A stretch of 64,000 nucleotides of DNA from Roseibium aestuarii (GTDB lineage Bacteria > Pseudomonadota > Alphaproteobacteria > Rhizobiales > Stappiaceae): NCBI RefSeq assembly GCF_008477545.1, contig NZ_VORA01000003.1:62001-126000 (forward strand), read 5' to 3'. The notes below the pieces were generated by a model. It did not search any database. It saw only the letters and a program-made list of their open reading frames with translations, and was not told the DNA's origin. Positions 1 to 9,030 of this stretch are shown piece by piece (within the stretch, counting starts at the first letter, position 1; every line of letters starts with the position of its first letter). A program made the translations under genes and the position numbers.

Positions 1-145
1 TGTCGCCGCGCCTCCGGTGGTTCTGGGCGACCTGCGCAAGGCCTTTCACAAGGAGGTCAAGGCGCGCATCGTGGCCGAGGTCGACAAGGAACTGACCGGC
101 CATCCTTCCCACGAGATCGAGAAGCTTCTCACCCGCAAGCACTGA
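1..145 (+). CDS. Host attachment protein (baeRF12-like), C-terminal fragment
   Basis: Only the last 47 residues are inside the window; the gene starts upstream. The visible tail contains VLGDLRKAFHKEV and ELTGHPSHEIEKLL, which I recognise as the typical end of the alphaproteobacterial family called 'host attachment protein' or 'protein required for attachment to host cells' (PF10116, a bacterial eRF1-like fold). The molecular role of the family is poorly known. The gene is convergent with the PAP2 phosphatase gene that follows, with only about 40 bases between the two stop codons. Family assignment rests on recalled sequence similarity of a short tail. Confidence 0.7.
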   Translation, partial: VAAPPVVLGDLRKAFHKEVKARIVAEVDKELTGHPSHEIEKLLTRKH

Positions 146-166
146 GCGGGCGCCCCTGATCTGCCG

Positions 167-193
167 GCCCTGAGGCGTGATCCGTCTCAGGGC
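167..193. terminator. Hairpin between convergent genes
   Basis: GCCCTGAG pairs with CTCAGGGC across an 11-base loop. It lies between two converging genes and overlaps the end of the PAP2 gene. There is no T-run on either side, so it may be a weak bidirectional terminator or only an mRNA-end stem. Confidence 0.35.
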
Positions 194-1086
194 TCGCGGA
201 ACATGGAGACGAAGCGGCGCGCGGAGCGAACCACTCGCGCGCCCGCACGCCGGGCCGCGACATGCAGCCTGCGGCCGGAACGGGTCAGCACCTCGTCGAG
301 CCGGCGGTCATGCAGAGCGTGACCCGCCCTCCCGAAGAACAGCCTGTGACAGGCAAGCACCACCATCAGGGTGAGCCCCCAGGAAATCAGCGTGTCGGAC
401 AGGAAATGCCCGCCGAAGGCGATCCGGTTCAGGGACAGGAGAAGGCCGAGCGGCAGGAAGAAGGCGAGCAACGCCTTGCGCCAGGTCACGGGGGCAACCA
501 GAACGACTGCCGCCACCAGCCACATGCCTGCCGAGGCCTCGCCGGAGACGAAGGAGCAGTTGGTGTCGCACCAGCTGGTGATCTTCCAGACCGGCTGATA
601 GGGCATGTCGCCGTCGAAGAGATCCACCATCACCGGGCGCGGACGCCCCCAGTTGTTCTTCAGGATCGCGTTGACCAGCAGGCCCGGCCCCAGAATGAGG
701 CTTGTCAGCAGGAACAGCGGCGTGCGCAGGGGCATCAGCGGCCGCCGGGCCGGGAAGATCAGCTTGGCCAGCACCACACCCACGCAAACGATCGCGATCA
801 GCGTGACCAGATGGGGCCCGAGATGCCGGAATTGCCGCAGGAAGGGGCTGAACTGGGCGAAGAAGCCGTGGCGCTCCGGATCGAAGAATAGGCCGCTCGC
901 CCAGAGATCGACGTCCGGAAAGGCGAGAAACAGCGCCGACACCAGCACCACATAGATCGCGACGGCCGTCAGCGGATGACGCCGGCACCACGCCAGAAGG
1001 CGATGGCCATGCGGCCGCAGGCGGTCTGCACGGGTCCGCAGACGAGCAAAAACACTGGTCAGGATTGATCGCGCCCCATTTTCCAT
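187..1086 (-). CDS. PAP2-family integral membrane phosphatase
   Basis: A 299-aa polytopic membrane protein with the three phosphatase signatures of the PAP2 / acid phosphatase superfamily: K143...R-P (KNNWGRPRP), SGEASAG at 181-187 and NR..(5)..H227...D231. The His pair and Arg/Lys residues would form the active site that removes phosphate from a lipid such as undecaprenyl pyrophosphate, phosphatidic acid or lipid A; which one cannot be told from sequence. The second motif reads SGEAS and not the classical SGH, a variant I associate with rhizobial PAP2 proteins. At least five hydrophobic segments are visible between residues 38 and 245. The N-terminal 35 residues are basic and probably cytoplasmic. 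The start is an ATG with a modest GAG-type ribosome binding site. Confidence 0.85.
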   Translation of the reverse strand: MENGARSILTSVFARLRTRADRLRPHGHRLLAWCRRHPLTAVAIYVVLVSALFLAFPDVDLWASGLFFDPERHGFFAQFSPFLRQFRHLGPHLVTLIAIVCVGVVLAKLIFPARRPLMPLRTPLFLLTSLILGPGLLVNAILKNNWGRPRPVMVDLFDGDMPYQPVWKITSWCDTNCSFVSGEASAGMWLVAAVVLVAPVTWRKALLAFFLPLGLLLSLNRIAFGGHFLSDTLISWGLTLMVVLACHRLFFGRAGHALHDRRLDEVLTRSGRRLHVAARRAGARVVRSARRFVSMFREP

Positions 1087-1156
1087 GGGCGCTCTTTAGC
1101 CCATTTCACCGCCGCACGCCAAGGGTGGCCGCCCTGCCAGACCGTCAATCCGTCCC

Positions 1157-2326
1157 TCAATCCGCTCCTGAGGACAGCGCCTGCCGGTGGCGGAAGACAG
1201 GCCGCAAGGCCTCGTAGAGCGCCGCCGGGTCGATCGGCTTTGCAACGACCGCCAGGATCCCCGCCTCCTCGCGCACCGCCGCCGTGATCCGCTCCGGCGC
1301 GGCCGTGAGCAGCAGGACAGGCGGAACGGTAAGCCCGGCCAGAGCCTTGAGCGCATAGGCGAAGGCCAGGCCGCTTGTCGACCCCAGATGGAGATCGACA
1401 AGAAATCCGTCATAGGACCGGCGGTCCAGAAGCCCCAGGGCCGCCTCCACATCCACGGCAAGGTCGCAGGACAGGTTGAAGGAGCCAAGGACGCTAGCAA
1501 TCAGCTGGCGGCTCGGCCCGTGATCCTCGATAAGCAGCACATGGGCATCAGCCTCGGCGCAGGTGGCATCATCCGCCAGCTCCACCCGGGCAGGAGCCAG
1601 ATCTTCCACTCCCAGCGGGATCCGCAGATCGAAGACCGCCCCCGCCTCGCCGTCCTGCCTCTCGCCGAGAGCCAGATCACCGCCCGCCTCGCGCAGCAGC
1701 TCGCGCGCGCCGAAGAGGCCGAGCCCGTGGCCGCCCGGATGGGCCTCCGCCGCGCCCCGCGCCCCGGCCTGAAACAGACGGGAGCGCAGGTCTGCCGGGA
1801 TGCCCGGCCCGCAATCCGTCACCCGCAGCACGAGCGTTACTCCGGGGGAGGCGCTGTCACCGGCGTCCTCGAAAGCGGTTGTCACCCGGATGGGCCCGGC
1901 GCCATAGCGCAACGCATTGTCGAGCAGGATGCCCAGCGCCCGGCGCAGCAGCACGGCACGCGAGAGCGGAAGACTGGCCTGCCGACCGGCAGGCTCCACG
2001 AGAAGCACGCGCCCCTCATCCTCCGCACGGGGGCGAAACAGGGCGGCAATGTCCTGCACAAGGCGAGCCAGATCGTGACGGCCGTCCTGCCCGAGGGCGC
2101 CGTCCTTTCCGGCAGCCTCGCGAGTGTCGACCGCGTCTCCGGCGCCGGGCATCGCCTCCCGCGTCATCTCGACCAGAGCATCGATCGCCCCGAGAAGCAG
2201 ATCCATCCGCTCGCTCTGGCGTCGGGTGAGGCCATCCTGGGCAATCAGGTCGGCGGTGAGGCGCATGGCCGAAAGCGGCGTCCTCAGGTCATGCAGCAGC
2301 AACGCAAGCCGTTCTTCGGAATTCAC
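1157..2326 (-). CDS. Soluble hybrid histidine kinase (HisKA-HATPase-receiver)
   Basis: A 389-aa protein that begins almost directly with the phosphoacceptor motif HDLRTP (His at about residue 12), followed by the dimerisation helix, an ATPase domain with N-box LLDNALRYG, G1 DCGPGIP and G2 GGHGLGLFG, and a C-terminal receiver domain (VLLIED...FLVDLHLG...VVAKPID). I see no sensor domain, PAS or membrane segment. I chose the GTG start because AAGGGG stands six bases upstream; the frame stays open for 78 further codons, but they look unlike the family and overlap the divergent transporter gene. It may read its signal through a partner protein or serve as a phosphorelay node. The target regulator is not visible. 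Confidence 0.8.
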   Translation of the reverse strand: MNSEERLALLLHDLRTPLSAMRLTADLIAQDGLTRRQSERMDLLLGAIDALVEMTREAMPGAGDAVDTREAAGKDGALGQDGRHDLARLVQDIAALFRPRAEDEGRVLLVEPAGRQASLPLSRAVLLRRALGILLDNALRYGAGPIRVTTAFEDAGDSASPGVTLVLRVTDCGPGIPADLRSRLFQAGARGAAEAHPGGHGLGLFGARELLREAGGDLALGERQDGEAGAVFDLRIPLGVEDLAPARVELADDATCAEADAHVLLIEDHGPSRQLIASVLGSFNLSCDLAVDVEAALGLLDRRSYDGFLVDLHLGSTSGLAFAYALKALAGLTVPPVLLLTAAPERITAAVREEAGILAVVAKPIDPAALYEALRPVFRHRQALSSGAD

Positions 2327-2519
2327 GCGCGTCCCCTTGCCAGATGAGTGGGCTCGGGCCATCCTCGCCATTCCCGTTCCTGCCGGCACAGCCGTGCCAG
2401 CGGTCCGGCTGGTGACCCGATCTGGCCTTGAGCCTATCAGCACGGCCCCTCCAGCTGAACCCGAAATCCTGACAACGGCCCTTCGCGCCGCTGTTTTTCC
2501 AAACCTCCGGACTGGCTCC

Positions 2520-3485
2520 ATGTCTCTGGAAATACTGATCATTGTCGCACCGGTCTTCATTCTGATCGGGCTCGGCTACATCGTCGCCCGCACGGGCCTG
2601 CTGCCTCAGGCGACCGGCGACGCGCTCGCGCAATATGTCTATGTGATCGCGATCCCGGTCCTGCTCTTCAAGACGCTGGCCGCCGTGGACATGGAGGGCG
2701 AAACCCCCTGGGCGCTCTGGGCAAGCTATTTCGGCGGCGTCTTCGCCACCTGGCTGCTGGCTGCGGGCCTCACCCGGCGCCTTTTCGCCCGCGACGCCCG
2801 CGCCTGCGCCATCGCCGGAACCAGCGCGTCCTTCGCCAACACGGTGATGGTCGGCCTGCCCCTGATCTCCGCGATCTATGGCGATGCCGGGCTCACGCCC
2901 CTGCTGCTGATCCTCTCCATCCACCTGCCGGTGATGACGATCCTCATTGCGGTGATCATGGAGCGGGCGGCCCAGGCCGACGGCGTGGGGGAAGGCGGCA
3001 CCCTGTCTTCGACCGTGAAGAACGTGCTGCGCAGCCTCGCGACCAATCCGATCGTGGTCGGCATCCTCGCCGCCCTCGTCTGGCGTCTGGCGCACCTGCC
3101 GGTGTCGGGACTGATGAAGGATGTCCTCGACCGGATCGCAGGCACCGCCCTGCCGGTGGCGCTGCTGTCCCTGGGCATGAGCATGGTGGCCTATGGCATC
3201 CGTGGCAATCTTCTGCCAGGGATCCTGCTGAGCGTGCTGAAGGTGGGCATCATGCCGGCCATCGTCTTCGGCCTCGGCGCCCACGTGTTCCACCTGCCAC
3301 CGCTCTGGACCGCCGCCGCAACCCTGACGGCCGCCTGCCCGACCGGGGTTAACGCCTATATCTTCGCCAACAAGTACGGGACCGGCCACGCCATGTCCTC
3401 GAACTCCATCACCCTGACGACGCTCTTTGCCATCGCCACCACCAGCCTCTGGGGCGGCTTCCTGCATCTGTGGGGGGCCGGATGA
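2520..3485 (+). CDS. AEC-family transporter (auxin efflux carrier-like permease)
   Basis: A 321-aa protein with about ten hydrophobic segments arranged as two five-helix halves, as in the AEC/YfdV family (PF03547). The N-terminus MSLEILIIVAPVFILIGLGY and the second-half segment ending CPTGVNAYIFA are typical. Family members export or exchange organic acids such as malonate or malate, or amino-acid-like compounds; the substrate here cannot be given. A longer in-frame opening runs upstream, but it overlaps the divergent kinase gene and is not membrane-like, so the ATG directly before the first helix is preferred. About 190 bases separate it from the divergent histidine kinase, leaving room for promoters of both. 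Confidence 0.85.
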   Translation: MSLEILIIVAPVFILIGLGYIVARTGLLPQATGDALAQYVYVIAIPVLLFKTLAAVDMEGETPWALWASYFGGVFATWLLAAGLTRRLFARDARACAIAGTSASFANTVMVGLPLISAIYGDAGLTPLLLILSIHLPVMTILIAVIMERAAQADGVGEGGTLSSTVKNVLRSLATNPIVVGILAALVWRLAHLPVSGLMKDVLDRIAGTALPVALLSLGMSMVAYGIRGNLLPGILLSVLKVGIMPAIVFGLGAHVFHLPPLWTAAATLTAACPTGVNAYIFANKYGTGHAMSSNSITLTTLFAIATTSLWGGFLHLWGAG

Positions 3486-3489
3486 CCGC

Positions 3490-5589
3490 TCAAAGGTGAG
3501 CGGAGGTGCGGGACTGCATGGTGCCCGACATGTCGAACACGGTCTCCTGCTCGACCAGCTCGCGGAAGGCGGCCAGCGAAACCGGCGGGCTCCAGAGATA
3601 GCCCTGTCCGATGTTGGCGCCCCATGTGCCGAGATAACGCCGCTCCATCTCCGTCTCGATGCCCTCGGCCACCGTCTTCATGTTGAGCTGCCGGGCCATG
3701 AGCAGGATCACCTGCACCAGGTTGCGCCGCTCCTCGTCCTCATCGATCCGGGTTACGAAGGAGCGGTCGATTTTCAGCGTGTCGAAAGGCAGGGATGTGA
3801 GCGTCCCGAGATTGGAGAACCCGGTTCCGAAATCGTCAATGGCAAACGAGACGCCCTCGTCCTTGAGGGGCATCATCTGCTGGCGGATCTGCTGCGGCGA
3901 GGCGCCCAGTGCGGATTCCGTGATTTCCAGTTCCACCCGCTCCAGCGGGAAGTTGCTTTCCCCCAGCACGCCGAGTGTGCGGTCGGTGAAGAAATCCGCC
4001 TGGAACTGGACCGGCGAGACGTTGATCGCAATCGTCAGGTCATGACCGCTCCGGCGCATGTCCCGCATGTCCGACAGCGAGCGTTGCAGCACGAATTCGC
4101 CGATCGCCGGCATCAGGCCGCATTCTTCCGCCAGTGGCACGAAGCGGAAGGGGGAGACCTGACCGAGTTCCGGATTGTTCCAGCGCAGCAAGGCCTCAGA
4201 GCCGATGATGCGGCCGGTCGTCATGTGGACCTTCGGTTGGTAGACCACCGAGAACTCGTTCTGGGCAAGGGCATCGCGCAGGTGATGCTCGATCCGCTCG
4301 CGCTCTTCCGCCGCCTTGCGGATCTGCACGTTGAAGAAGGAACAGCGGTCGCGACCAGACTGCTTGGCAGAGAACATCGCCATATCCGCGCACCGCAGGA
4401 TATCGTCGGACGTGGCCGCCTGATCGGGATAGATGCAGACCCCGATCGAGGCGCGGACCTTGAAGAGATGATTGTCGACCCGGAAGGGCTGGCGCAACCC
4501 TCGCAGAATCTCCTCGGCGAGCACGTGCAACACGTCCTGATCCGTGACCCCCGGGATGAGGATCATGAACTCGTCGCCCGACCAGCGCGACAGCACCGGC
4601 GTGGTCTCCAGCCCGTCGTCCACCATCTTCTGGGTCAGGGCCGAGAGACGCTCCGCCACCAGCAGCAGCAGCCGATCCCCAACCTCATGGCCATGCATAT
4701 CGTTGATCGCCTTGAAGCGATCCAGATCGATGAGGAAGAGGCCGCCGCTGGCGCCCTTCTCCTGATCGATGCGCTTGGTGAGGATATTGCCGAACTTGAG
4801 CCGGTTGGGCAGGCAGGTCACGTGATCGACATTCGCCATGTATTCGATCCGCTGGATCGTCGCCCTCAGCCGTTGCGCCATGGTGGAGAAGGCGACCTGA
4901 AGCTCGCGCACCTCCCCGGTGCCTTGCGGGGTCAGCGAGGTATCAAGGAACCCTTGCGCCGCTTCATTCGCGGCCTGGGTCACCCGGCTGATACCGCGTG
5001 TCGACCGATGCAGGAGATAGGCGCACAGCGGAAGGGACACGAGCACGAAAAGCCCGGTCGTCAGCAGGGTCTGCCGCAGCAGGGCGGCATTTGCGGCCGC
5101 GGCCTGCTCCTGCCGCATGGCAAGAAAGATGACCCCGTCGACACGGCCGCTGTTCACGACTGGTGAATAGAGCGCCAGACGGATGCCACGCTTCTGAATG
5201 ATTTCCCGTCCGGTGCGCAAGACCTCCCGCACCGATGCCGAACTGATCGGAGGCCGCGCCAGTTCGTCCAGAAAGGTGGTTCCATTCGCATCGAAGATGT
5301 CGACGCCGGTCACGTTGAGTTCGTGACGCATGGCGTCTGCCAGTCGACGCACCTCCCGATGGTCCGAATTGCCGATCGCCACGGCTCCGAGAGTGGCCAG
5401 CATGTTGGCATGGCTACCCGCCATCTGAAGGAACTGCTGATCCGCGCGCTCGGACTGTGCCTGATGATAGACGTAGCCGCTGAGTCCCGCGAAGGCAAAG
5501 AGAAGGGCGGTGATGTAAAGCGCCGAACGGATGAAGACCCGACCCAGGACGGACCGAACCGACTGGAAGAAAATCCTAGCGTCTCTCAT
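3490..5589 (-). CDS. Membrane GGDEF-EAL protein, probable c-di-GMP phosphodiesterase
   Basis: About 699 aa from the ATG chosen; a GTG 14 codons upstream is the alternative start. Order: N-terminal membrane helix, periplasmic region of about 130 residues, second helix, HAMP-like linker, GGDEF domain, EAL domain. The GGDEF signature is altered to SGDEF, so cyclase activity is doubtful. The EAL domain looks intact: SEALLRW, NVSPVQF, ELEITES, IDDFGTGFSNL, KIDRSF, VAEGIET and GQGYLWSPP carry the expected metal and catalytic residues. I infer that it mainly hydrolyses c-di-GMP in response to an extracytoplasmic cue, with the GGDEF half perhaps binding GTP. It is a single gene. The upstream region (5640-5756) is strikingly AT-rich for this genome and probably carries its promoter. 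Confidence 0.88.
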   Translation of the reverse strand: MRDARIFFQSVRSVLGRVFIRSALYITALLFAFAGLSGYVYHQAQSERADQQFLQMAGSHANMLATLGAVAIGNSDHREVRRLADAMRHELNVTGVDIFDANGTTFLDELARPPISSASVREVLRTGREIIQKRGIRLALYSPVVNSGRVDGVIFLAMRQEQAAAANAALLRQTLLTTGLFVLVSLPLCAYLLHRSTRGISRVTQAANEAAQGFLDTSLTPQGTGEVRELQVAFSTMAQRLRATIQRIEYMANVDHVTCLPNRLKFGNILTKRIDQEKGASGGLFLIDLDRFKAINDMHGHEVGDRLLLLVAERLSALTQKMVDDGLETTPVLSRWSGDEFMILIPGVTDQDVLHVLAEEILRGLRQPFRVDNHLFKVRASIGVCIYPDQAATSDDILRCADMAMFSAKQSGRDRCSFFNVQIRKAAEERERIEHHLRDALAQNEFSVVYQPKVHMTTGRIIGSEALLRWNNPELGQVSPFRFVPLAEECGLMPAIGEFVLQRSLSDMRDMRRSGHDLTIAINVSPVQFQADFFTDRTLGVLGESNFPLERVELEITESALGASPQQIRQQMMPLKDEGVSFAIDDFGTGFSNLGTLTSLPFDTLKIDRSFVTRIDEDEERRNLVQVILLMARQLNMKTVAEGIETEMERRYLGTWGANIGQGYLWSPPVSLAAFRELVEQETVFDMSGTMQSRTSAHL

Positions 5590-5756
5590 GATTCGATACG
5601 GTTCCGAACTGGCGCAAATGACGCGTGACACAGCCAGGGGCCGGGCGACCGAACCCTTCGAAGAACCCTACGTTTTCCGGGTATACATTTCACTAACCCG
5701 AAGTAATTTCATGTAAACTCTAATACATATGACAAATTGAACATTGTAATTAATAC

Positions 5757-6671
5757 CTATAATCCAATCCGCCCCATTACCTCCCTCTCGGTCACCCCGC
5801 TGCTTCGCAGGTCACGCAGGCTGGCCGACGCCAGGGACTTGGAAAGCTTGCGTCCCTCGTCATCGAGGATCAGCCGGTGATGCCGATAGCGCAGCTCCGG
5901 GAGACCAAGCAGCACCTGCAGGAGCCGGTGGACGGAGGTGGCGTGATAGAGGTCCTGCCCGCGCAGCACATCCGTGACGCCCTGCTCCGCATCGTCCACC
6001 ACCACCGACAGGTGATAGCTGGTCGGACAGTCCTTCCGGCCCAGAACAACATCGCCCCACGCTGCCGGTTCAGCAGGGATCCGTCGCCCCTCCATCCAGC
6101 GCGCGGGATCCTCGCCCTCGCCCAACTCCGCCGGTCCTTCCCACCAGTCCGGCATGGCCCCGAGCCGCGCAAGCGCCTTGCCCATGTCGAGACGGATGGC
6201 AAACGGCATGTCGGACGCTTCCCGGCGACGGATCTCGTCGGCCTCCAGCACCGTTCGGTCCCCGGGATAAAGCGGCGCGCCGTCCGGATCCCGGGGCCAG
6301 ACCAGGCCCTCGGCTTCCCGGTCCGCAATGAACCGCTTGATCTCGCCCCGCGTCAGATAGGAGCGATAGGTCAGTCCGTCCCGCTCGAGCCGCTCAAGTG
6401 CCGCACGGTAGACGTCGAACCGTTCAGACTGGCGCAGGACCGGTCCGCTGAACCGCGCCCCGATCCAGGTCAGATCCTCCAGCATTTCCTGCTCGAGGGC
6501 AGGTGTACAGCGGGTCTGGTCGATGTTCTCGATCCGCAGGAGACAGGTGCCACCGGTCCGCTCCGCCGCCCGGCAGTTCAGAAGCGCGGACAGCGCATGG
6601 CCCAGATGCAGATGCCCATTGGGGGACGGCGCAAAACGGAAGATCGGAGACGATGTCGACAAGGGACCCAA
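5757..6671 (-). CDS. gluQ: Glutamyl-Q tRNA(Asp) synthetase
   Basis: A 304-aa paralogue of the glutamyl-tRNA synthetase catalytic domain without the anticodon-binding part, the mark of GluQRS, which attaches glutamate to queuosine at the wobble base of tRNA(Asp). The HIGH motif is HLHLGH (20-25) and the KMSKS motif is KLSKS near residue 275. The zinc-binding cysteines found in the E. coli enzyme are missing: the corresponding stretch reads RSYLTRGEIKRF. The frame has no ATG near its beginning; it opens with TTG, with AGCAGG just upstream and a second TTG at codon 4, so the exact start is uncertain. It is transcribed away from alkA. Confidence 0.9.
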   Translation of the reverse strand: MGPLSTSSPIFRFAPSPNGHLHLGHALSALLNCRAAERTGGTCLLRIENIDQTRCTPALEQEMLEDLTWIGARFSGPVLRQSERFDVYRAALERLERDGLTYRSYLTRGEIKRFIADREAEGLVWPRDPDGAPLYPGDRTVLEADEIRRREASDMPFAIRLDMGKALARLGAMPDWWEGPAELGEGEDPARWMEGRRIPAEPAAWGDVVLGRKDCPTSYHLSVVVDDAEQGVTDVLRGQDLYHATSVHRLLQVLLGLPELRYRHHRLILDDEGRKLSKSLASASLRDLRSSGVTEREVMGRIGL

Positions 6672-6802
6672 AACCTGCTGAAGACCATTGCGGGTAGGCA
6701 GATGCTGCGATCCGTCCTATCACCTTGACCGGCGTGTGCAAGACCCGCCAACCCGGCACGGCCCGTTGCCGACCGCCCTTCCGCCCCTTTGACAGGCCCC
6801 GC

Positions 6803-7444
6803 ATGACACCGATCGAGACCCTGGACGACATCGCCCGAGACCTCCGCGCCCTCATCGAGCTTCACCCTGCCCTGCATCCGGTGGCGGATCAGGCCGGGCC
6901 GCTCGCCCTGCGCCGCCGTCCGTCCGACTTTGCCGGGCTGGTTCAGGTCATCGTCGGCCAGCAGGTCAGCGTCGCCAGCGCCGCTGCGATCTTCGGCCGC
7001 CTTCAGACGCAGGTCGCGCCCCTGACGCCGGAGACACTCCAGGCCGCAGGCGATGAAACCCTGCTCGCGCTCGGCCTGTCCCGCTCCAAACTGGTCACCA
7101 TTCGCGGACTGGCCGAGGCCTGCCTCGACCATCTGGACCTGACCGATCTGGCCCGCGCCACCGCCGACGACGCGCGAACCCGGCTCTGCGCGCTCAAGGG
7201 CATCGGCCCGTGGACGGCAGATGTCTATCTGCTCTTCTGCGCAGGCCACCCGGACATCTTCCCCTCCGGCGACCTGGCCCTGCAGGTGGCCGTCGCCAAG
7301 GCCCTCTCCCTCGGCGACCGCATGCCTGCGAAGGATCTCGACGTCCTCGCGCGGAACTGGGCGCCCTTCCGCTCCACGGCCGCCCGCCTCTTCTGGGGCT
7401 GGTACAAGGGCTTCCGCAACGGGCGGGAAAGCCTTCCTCTCTGA
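6803..7444 (+). CDS. alkA: DNA-3-methyladenine glycosylase II (HhH-GPD)
   Basis: A 213-aa base-excision repair glycosylase of the HhH-GPD superfamily, which flips out alkylated purines and cuts the N-glycosidic bond. The helix-hairpin-helix LKGIGPWTADVYLLF (131-145) and the catalytic aspartate in FPSGDLAL (Asp157) are present, as is the DFAGLVQVIVGQQVS segment. It is shorter than E. coli AlkA because it lacks the N-terminal TBP-like domain, as usual for the short bacterial type. The ATG chosen is where family similarity begins; the frame is open 26 codons further upstream without conserved content. It is not an Ada fusion, so induction by alkylation is unknown. Confidence 0.88.
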   Translation: MTPIETLDDIARDLRALIELHPALHPVADQAGPLALRRRPSDFAGLVQVIVGQQVSVASAAAIFGRLQTQVAPLTPETLQAAGDETLLALGLSRSKLVTIRGLAEACLDHLDLTDLARATADDARTRLCALKGIGPWTADVYLLFCAGHPDIFPSGDLALQVAVAKALSLGDRMPAKDLDVLARNWAPFRSTAARLFWGWYKGFRNGRESLPL

Positions 7445-7645
7445 CCCGCTCTCAGCCCCTGAGAAGAGCACATGCCAGAGTTACGCTGCGGCATGGAATT
7501 GCTTCATTCCCTGATTGGCGACAACCGGGATTTTTATCGCGCCTGATGCCGACAATCGGGGAAAACGGCCATTTTCCGCTTCCGCCAACCCGCCCTTTCG
7601 CTCAGAAACGGTGCAGCAACAGACGCTAAAGAGAGCCGATCCACC

Positions 7646-8107
7646 GTGCAGTATCCGGACAAAACCGACCTTCAGATCCTGAGAAAGCTGCAGGACAACG
7701 GCCGCCTGTCCAATGCGGATCTGGCACAGGAGCTCGGGCTGAGCGCAGCCACGTGCCATCGGCGCACCCAGAAGCTGATGAGCACCGGCCATCTCAAGGA
7801 TGTGCGCGGCATCGTCGATCCGCAGAAGGTCGATCTCGGCACGCTGGTGATCATCGGCATCGTTCTGGACAGCTCGGCACAGGAGAACCTCGACCGTTTT
7901 GAAGCCGCCGCGCGGGACATTCCGGGCCTCGTCGACTGCCACTTCGTCGCCGGCGACATGGATTATTTCCTGAAGCTGCGGGTGAAGGACATGGCCGAAT
8001 TCGAGAGCCTGCACGGCAAGCGCCTGTCGGTGCTGCCGGGTGTCCGCCTGACCCGCACCTTCTTCGTCCTCCGCGAAGTTCTCGACAACGGCCCCCTCTC
8101 CTTCTGA
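7646..8107 (+). CDS. Lrp/AsnC-family transcriptional regulator
   Basis: A 153-aa protein of standard Lrp size: an N-terminal winged helix-turn-helix (DLQILRKLQDNGRLSNADLA, then LGLSAATCHRRTQKL) followed by a RAM ligand-binding domain containing VDCHFVAGDMDYFLKLRV. Such proteins form octamers that sense amino acids. The frame opens with GTG and has only a weak GAGAG ribosome site. No adjacent amino-acid permease or catabolic gene is present to suggest a target; the nearest gene downstream is a convergent hydrolase. Confidence 0.88.
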   Translation: MQYPDKTDLQILRKLQDNGRLSNADLAQELGLSAATCHRRTQKLMSTGHLKDVRGIVDPQKVDLGTLVIIGIVLDSSAQENLDRFEAAARDIPGLVDCHFVAGDMDYFLKLRVKDMAEFESLHGKRLSVLPGVRLTRTFFVLREVLDNGPLSF

Positions 8108-8156
8108 CAGTCAGACCTTGTGAAGGGCCTCGATACTGACCGGCTGAGTGCCGGTG

Positions 8157-8954
8157 TCAGACCATCGCGCGCGCCACCAGACCGTCGACCGCCCGCAGCA
8201 GAAGCTCCAGATCCTGCGGCCGGGACAGGCGGTGGTCCCCGTCTGGCACCAGGGTCACGGTCACGTCATCCAGCGGCAGGCGCTCCACCAGCCGCATCGC
8301 ATGGGTCCAGGGCACATCCGGGTCCTGCTGCCCTTGCAGGATATGCAAGGGACAGCCCGGGGCGATCTCGCCGCCGAGCAGCAGGTGATCTCGCCCGTCC
8401 TCGATGAGCTTGCGGGTGATGACATATGGATCATCTCCATAGGCCGAGGGCTGCGCCCAGCGCCCTTGGGTCTCAATCGCCGTGCGGATCTCGTCGCTGA
8501 AGCGCTGCTTCCACATGAGTTCCTCGGTGAAATCCACTGCCGGTGCGATCAGCACCAGCCCCCCGAGCTGCGCCTTGCGACGGGCCAGCGCCAGCAGCAG
8601 CGCGATCCATCCGCCCATCGACGACCCGACGATCACCGTCGGCCTCTGACAGAACCGATCGAAGACCGTCAGTGCATCGGCCAGCCAGTCCGACACGCAG
8701 AGATCCTCGAACGTCCCCCCCGAGGCCCCGTGGCCGCGATAATCGAAGCGAGTGCAGGCGAGCCCCTGCGCCGCCGCATGGGCGTCGAGCGCCACCGCCT
8801 TGGAGCCGGACATGTCCGACTTGAAGCCCGACAGCCAGAAAAGCCCGGGCCGATCCGCCATCCCGGCAGCAGAAGGACGGTGCAGCACCGCGATCTTTTC
8901 CTCAGTCCCGGCGGGTGCCGGGGCGGCGATGAATTGCGGTTGCGGGTCGGACAT
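8157..8954 (-). CDS. Alpha/beta hydrolase (ABHD10-like serine esterase)
   Basis: A 265-aa single-domain alpha/beta hydrolase. The nucleophile elbow is GSSMGG, the acid is in GQQDPDVPW and the catalytic His is in DGDHRLS, giving a complete triad. The oxyanion-side motif FDYRGHGASGG is also typical. Overall it resembles the family of human ABHD10 (acyl-protein thioesterase), common in alphaproteobacteria; the natural ester substrate is unknown. An in-frame GTG ten codons upstream is an alternative start. The gene is divergent from the glycosyltransferase gene, with about 75 bases for both promoters. Confidence 0.82.
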   Translation of the reverse strand: MSDPQPQFIAAPAPAGTEEKIAVLHRPSAAGMADRPGLFWLSGFKSDMSGSKAVALDAHAAAQGLACTRFDYRGHGASGGTFEDLCVSDWLADALTVFDRFCQRPTVIVGSSMGGWIALLLALARRKAQLGGLVLIAPAVDFTEELMWKQRFSDEIRTAIETQGRWAQPSAYGDDPYVITRKLIEDGRDHLLLGGEIAPGCPLHILQGQQDPDVPWTHAMRLVERLPLDDVTVTLVPDGDHRLSRPQDLELLLRAVDGLVARAMV

Positions 8955-9030
8955 ATTATGGCTCAGCTCGACAGGGGTTTTCACGGACCCGATGTGACAC
9001 AGCCCGCGCCGAAAAAGAAGGCCCCGATCC

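Noticed and set aside
3427..5166. A 579-codon plus-strand open frame
   Set aside because: Antisense to the GGDEF-EAL gene, with no domain content.
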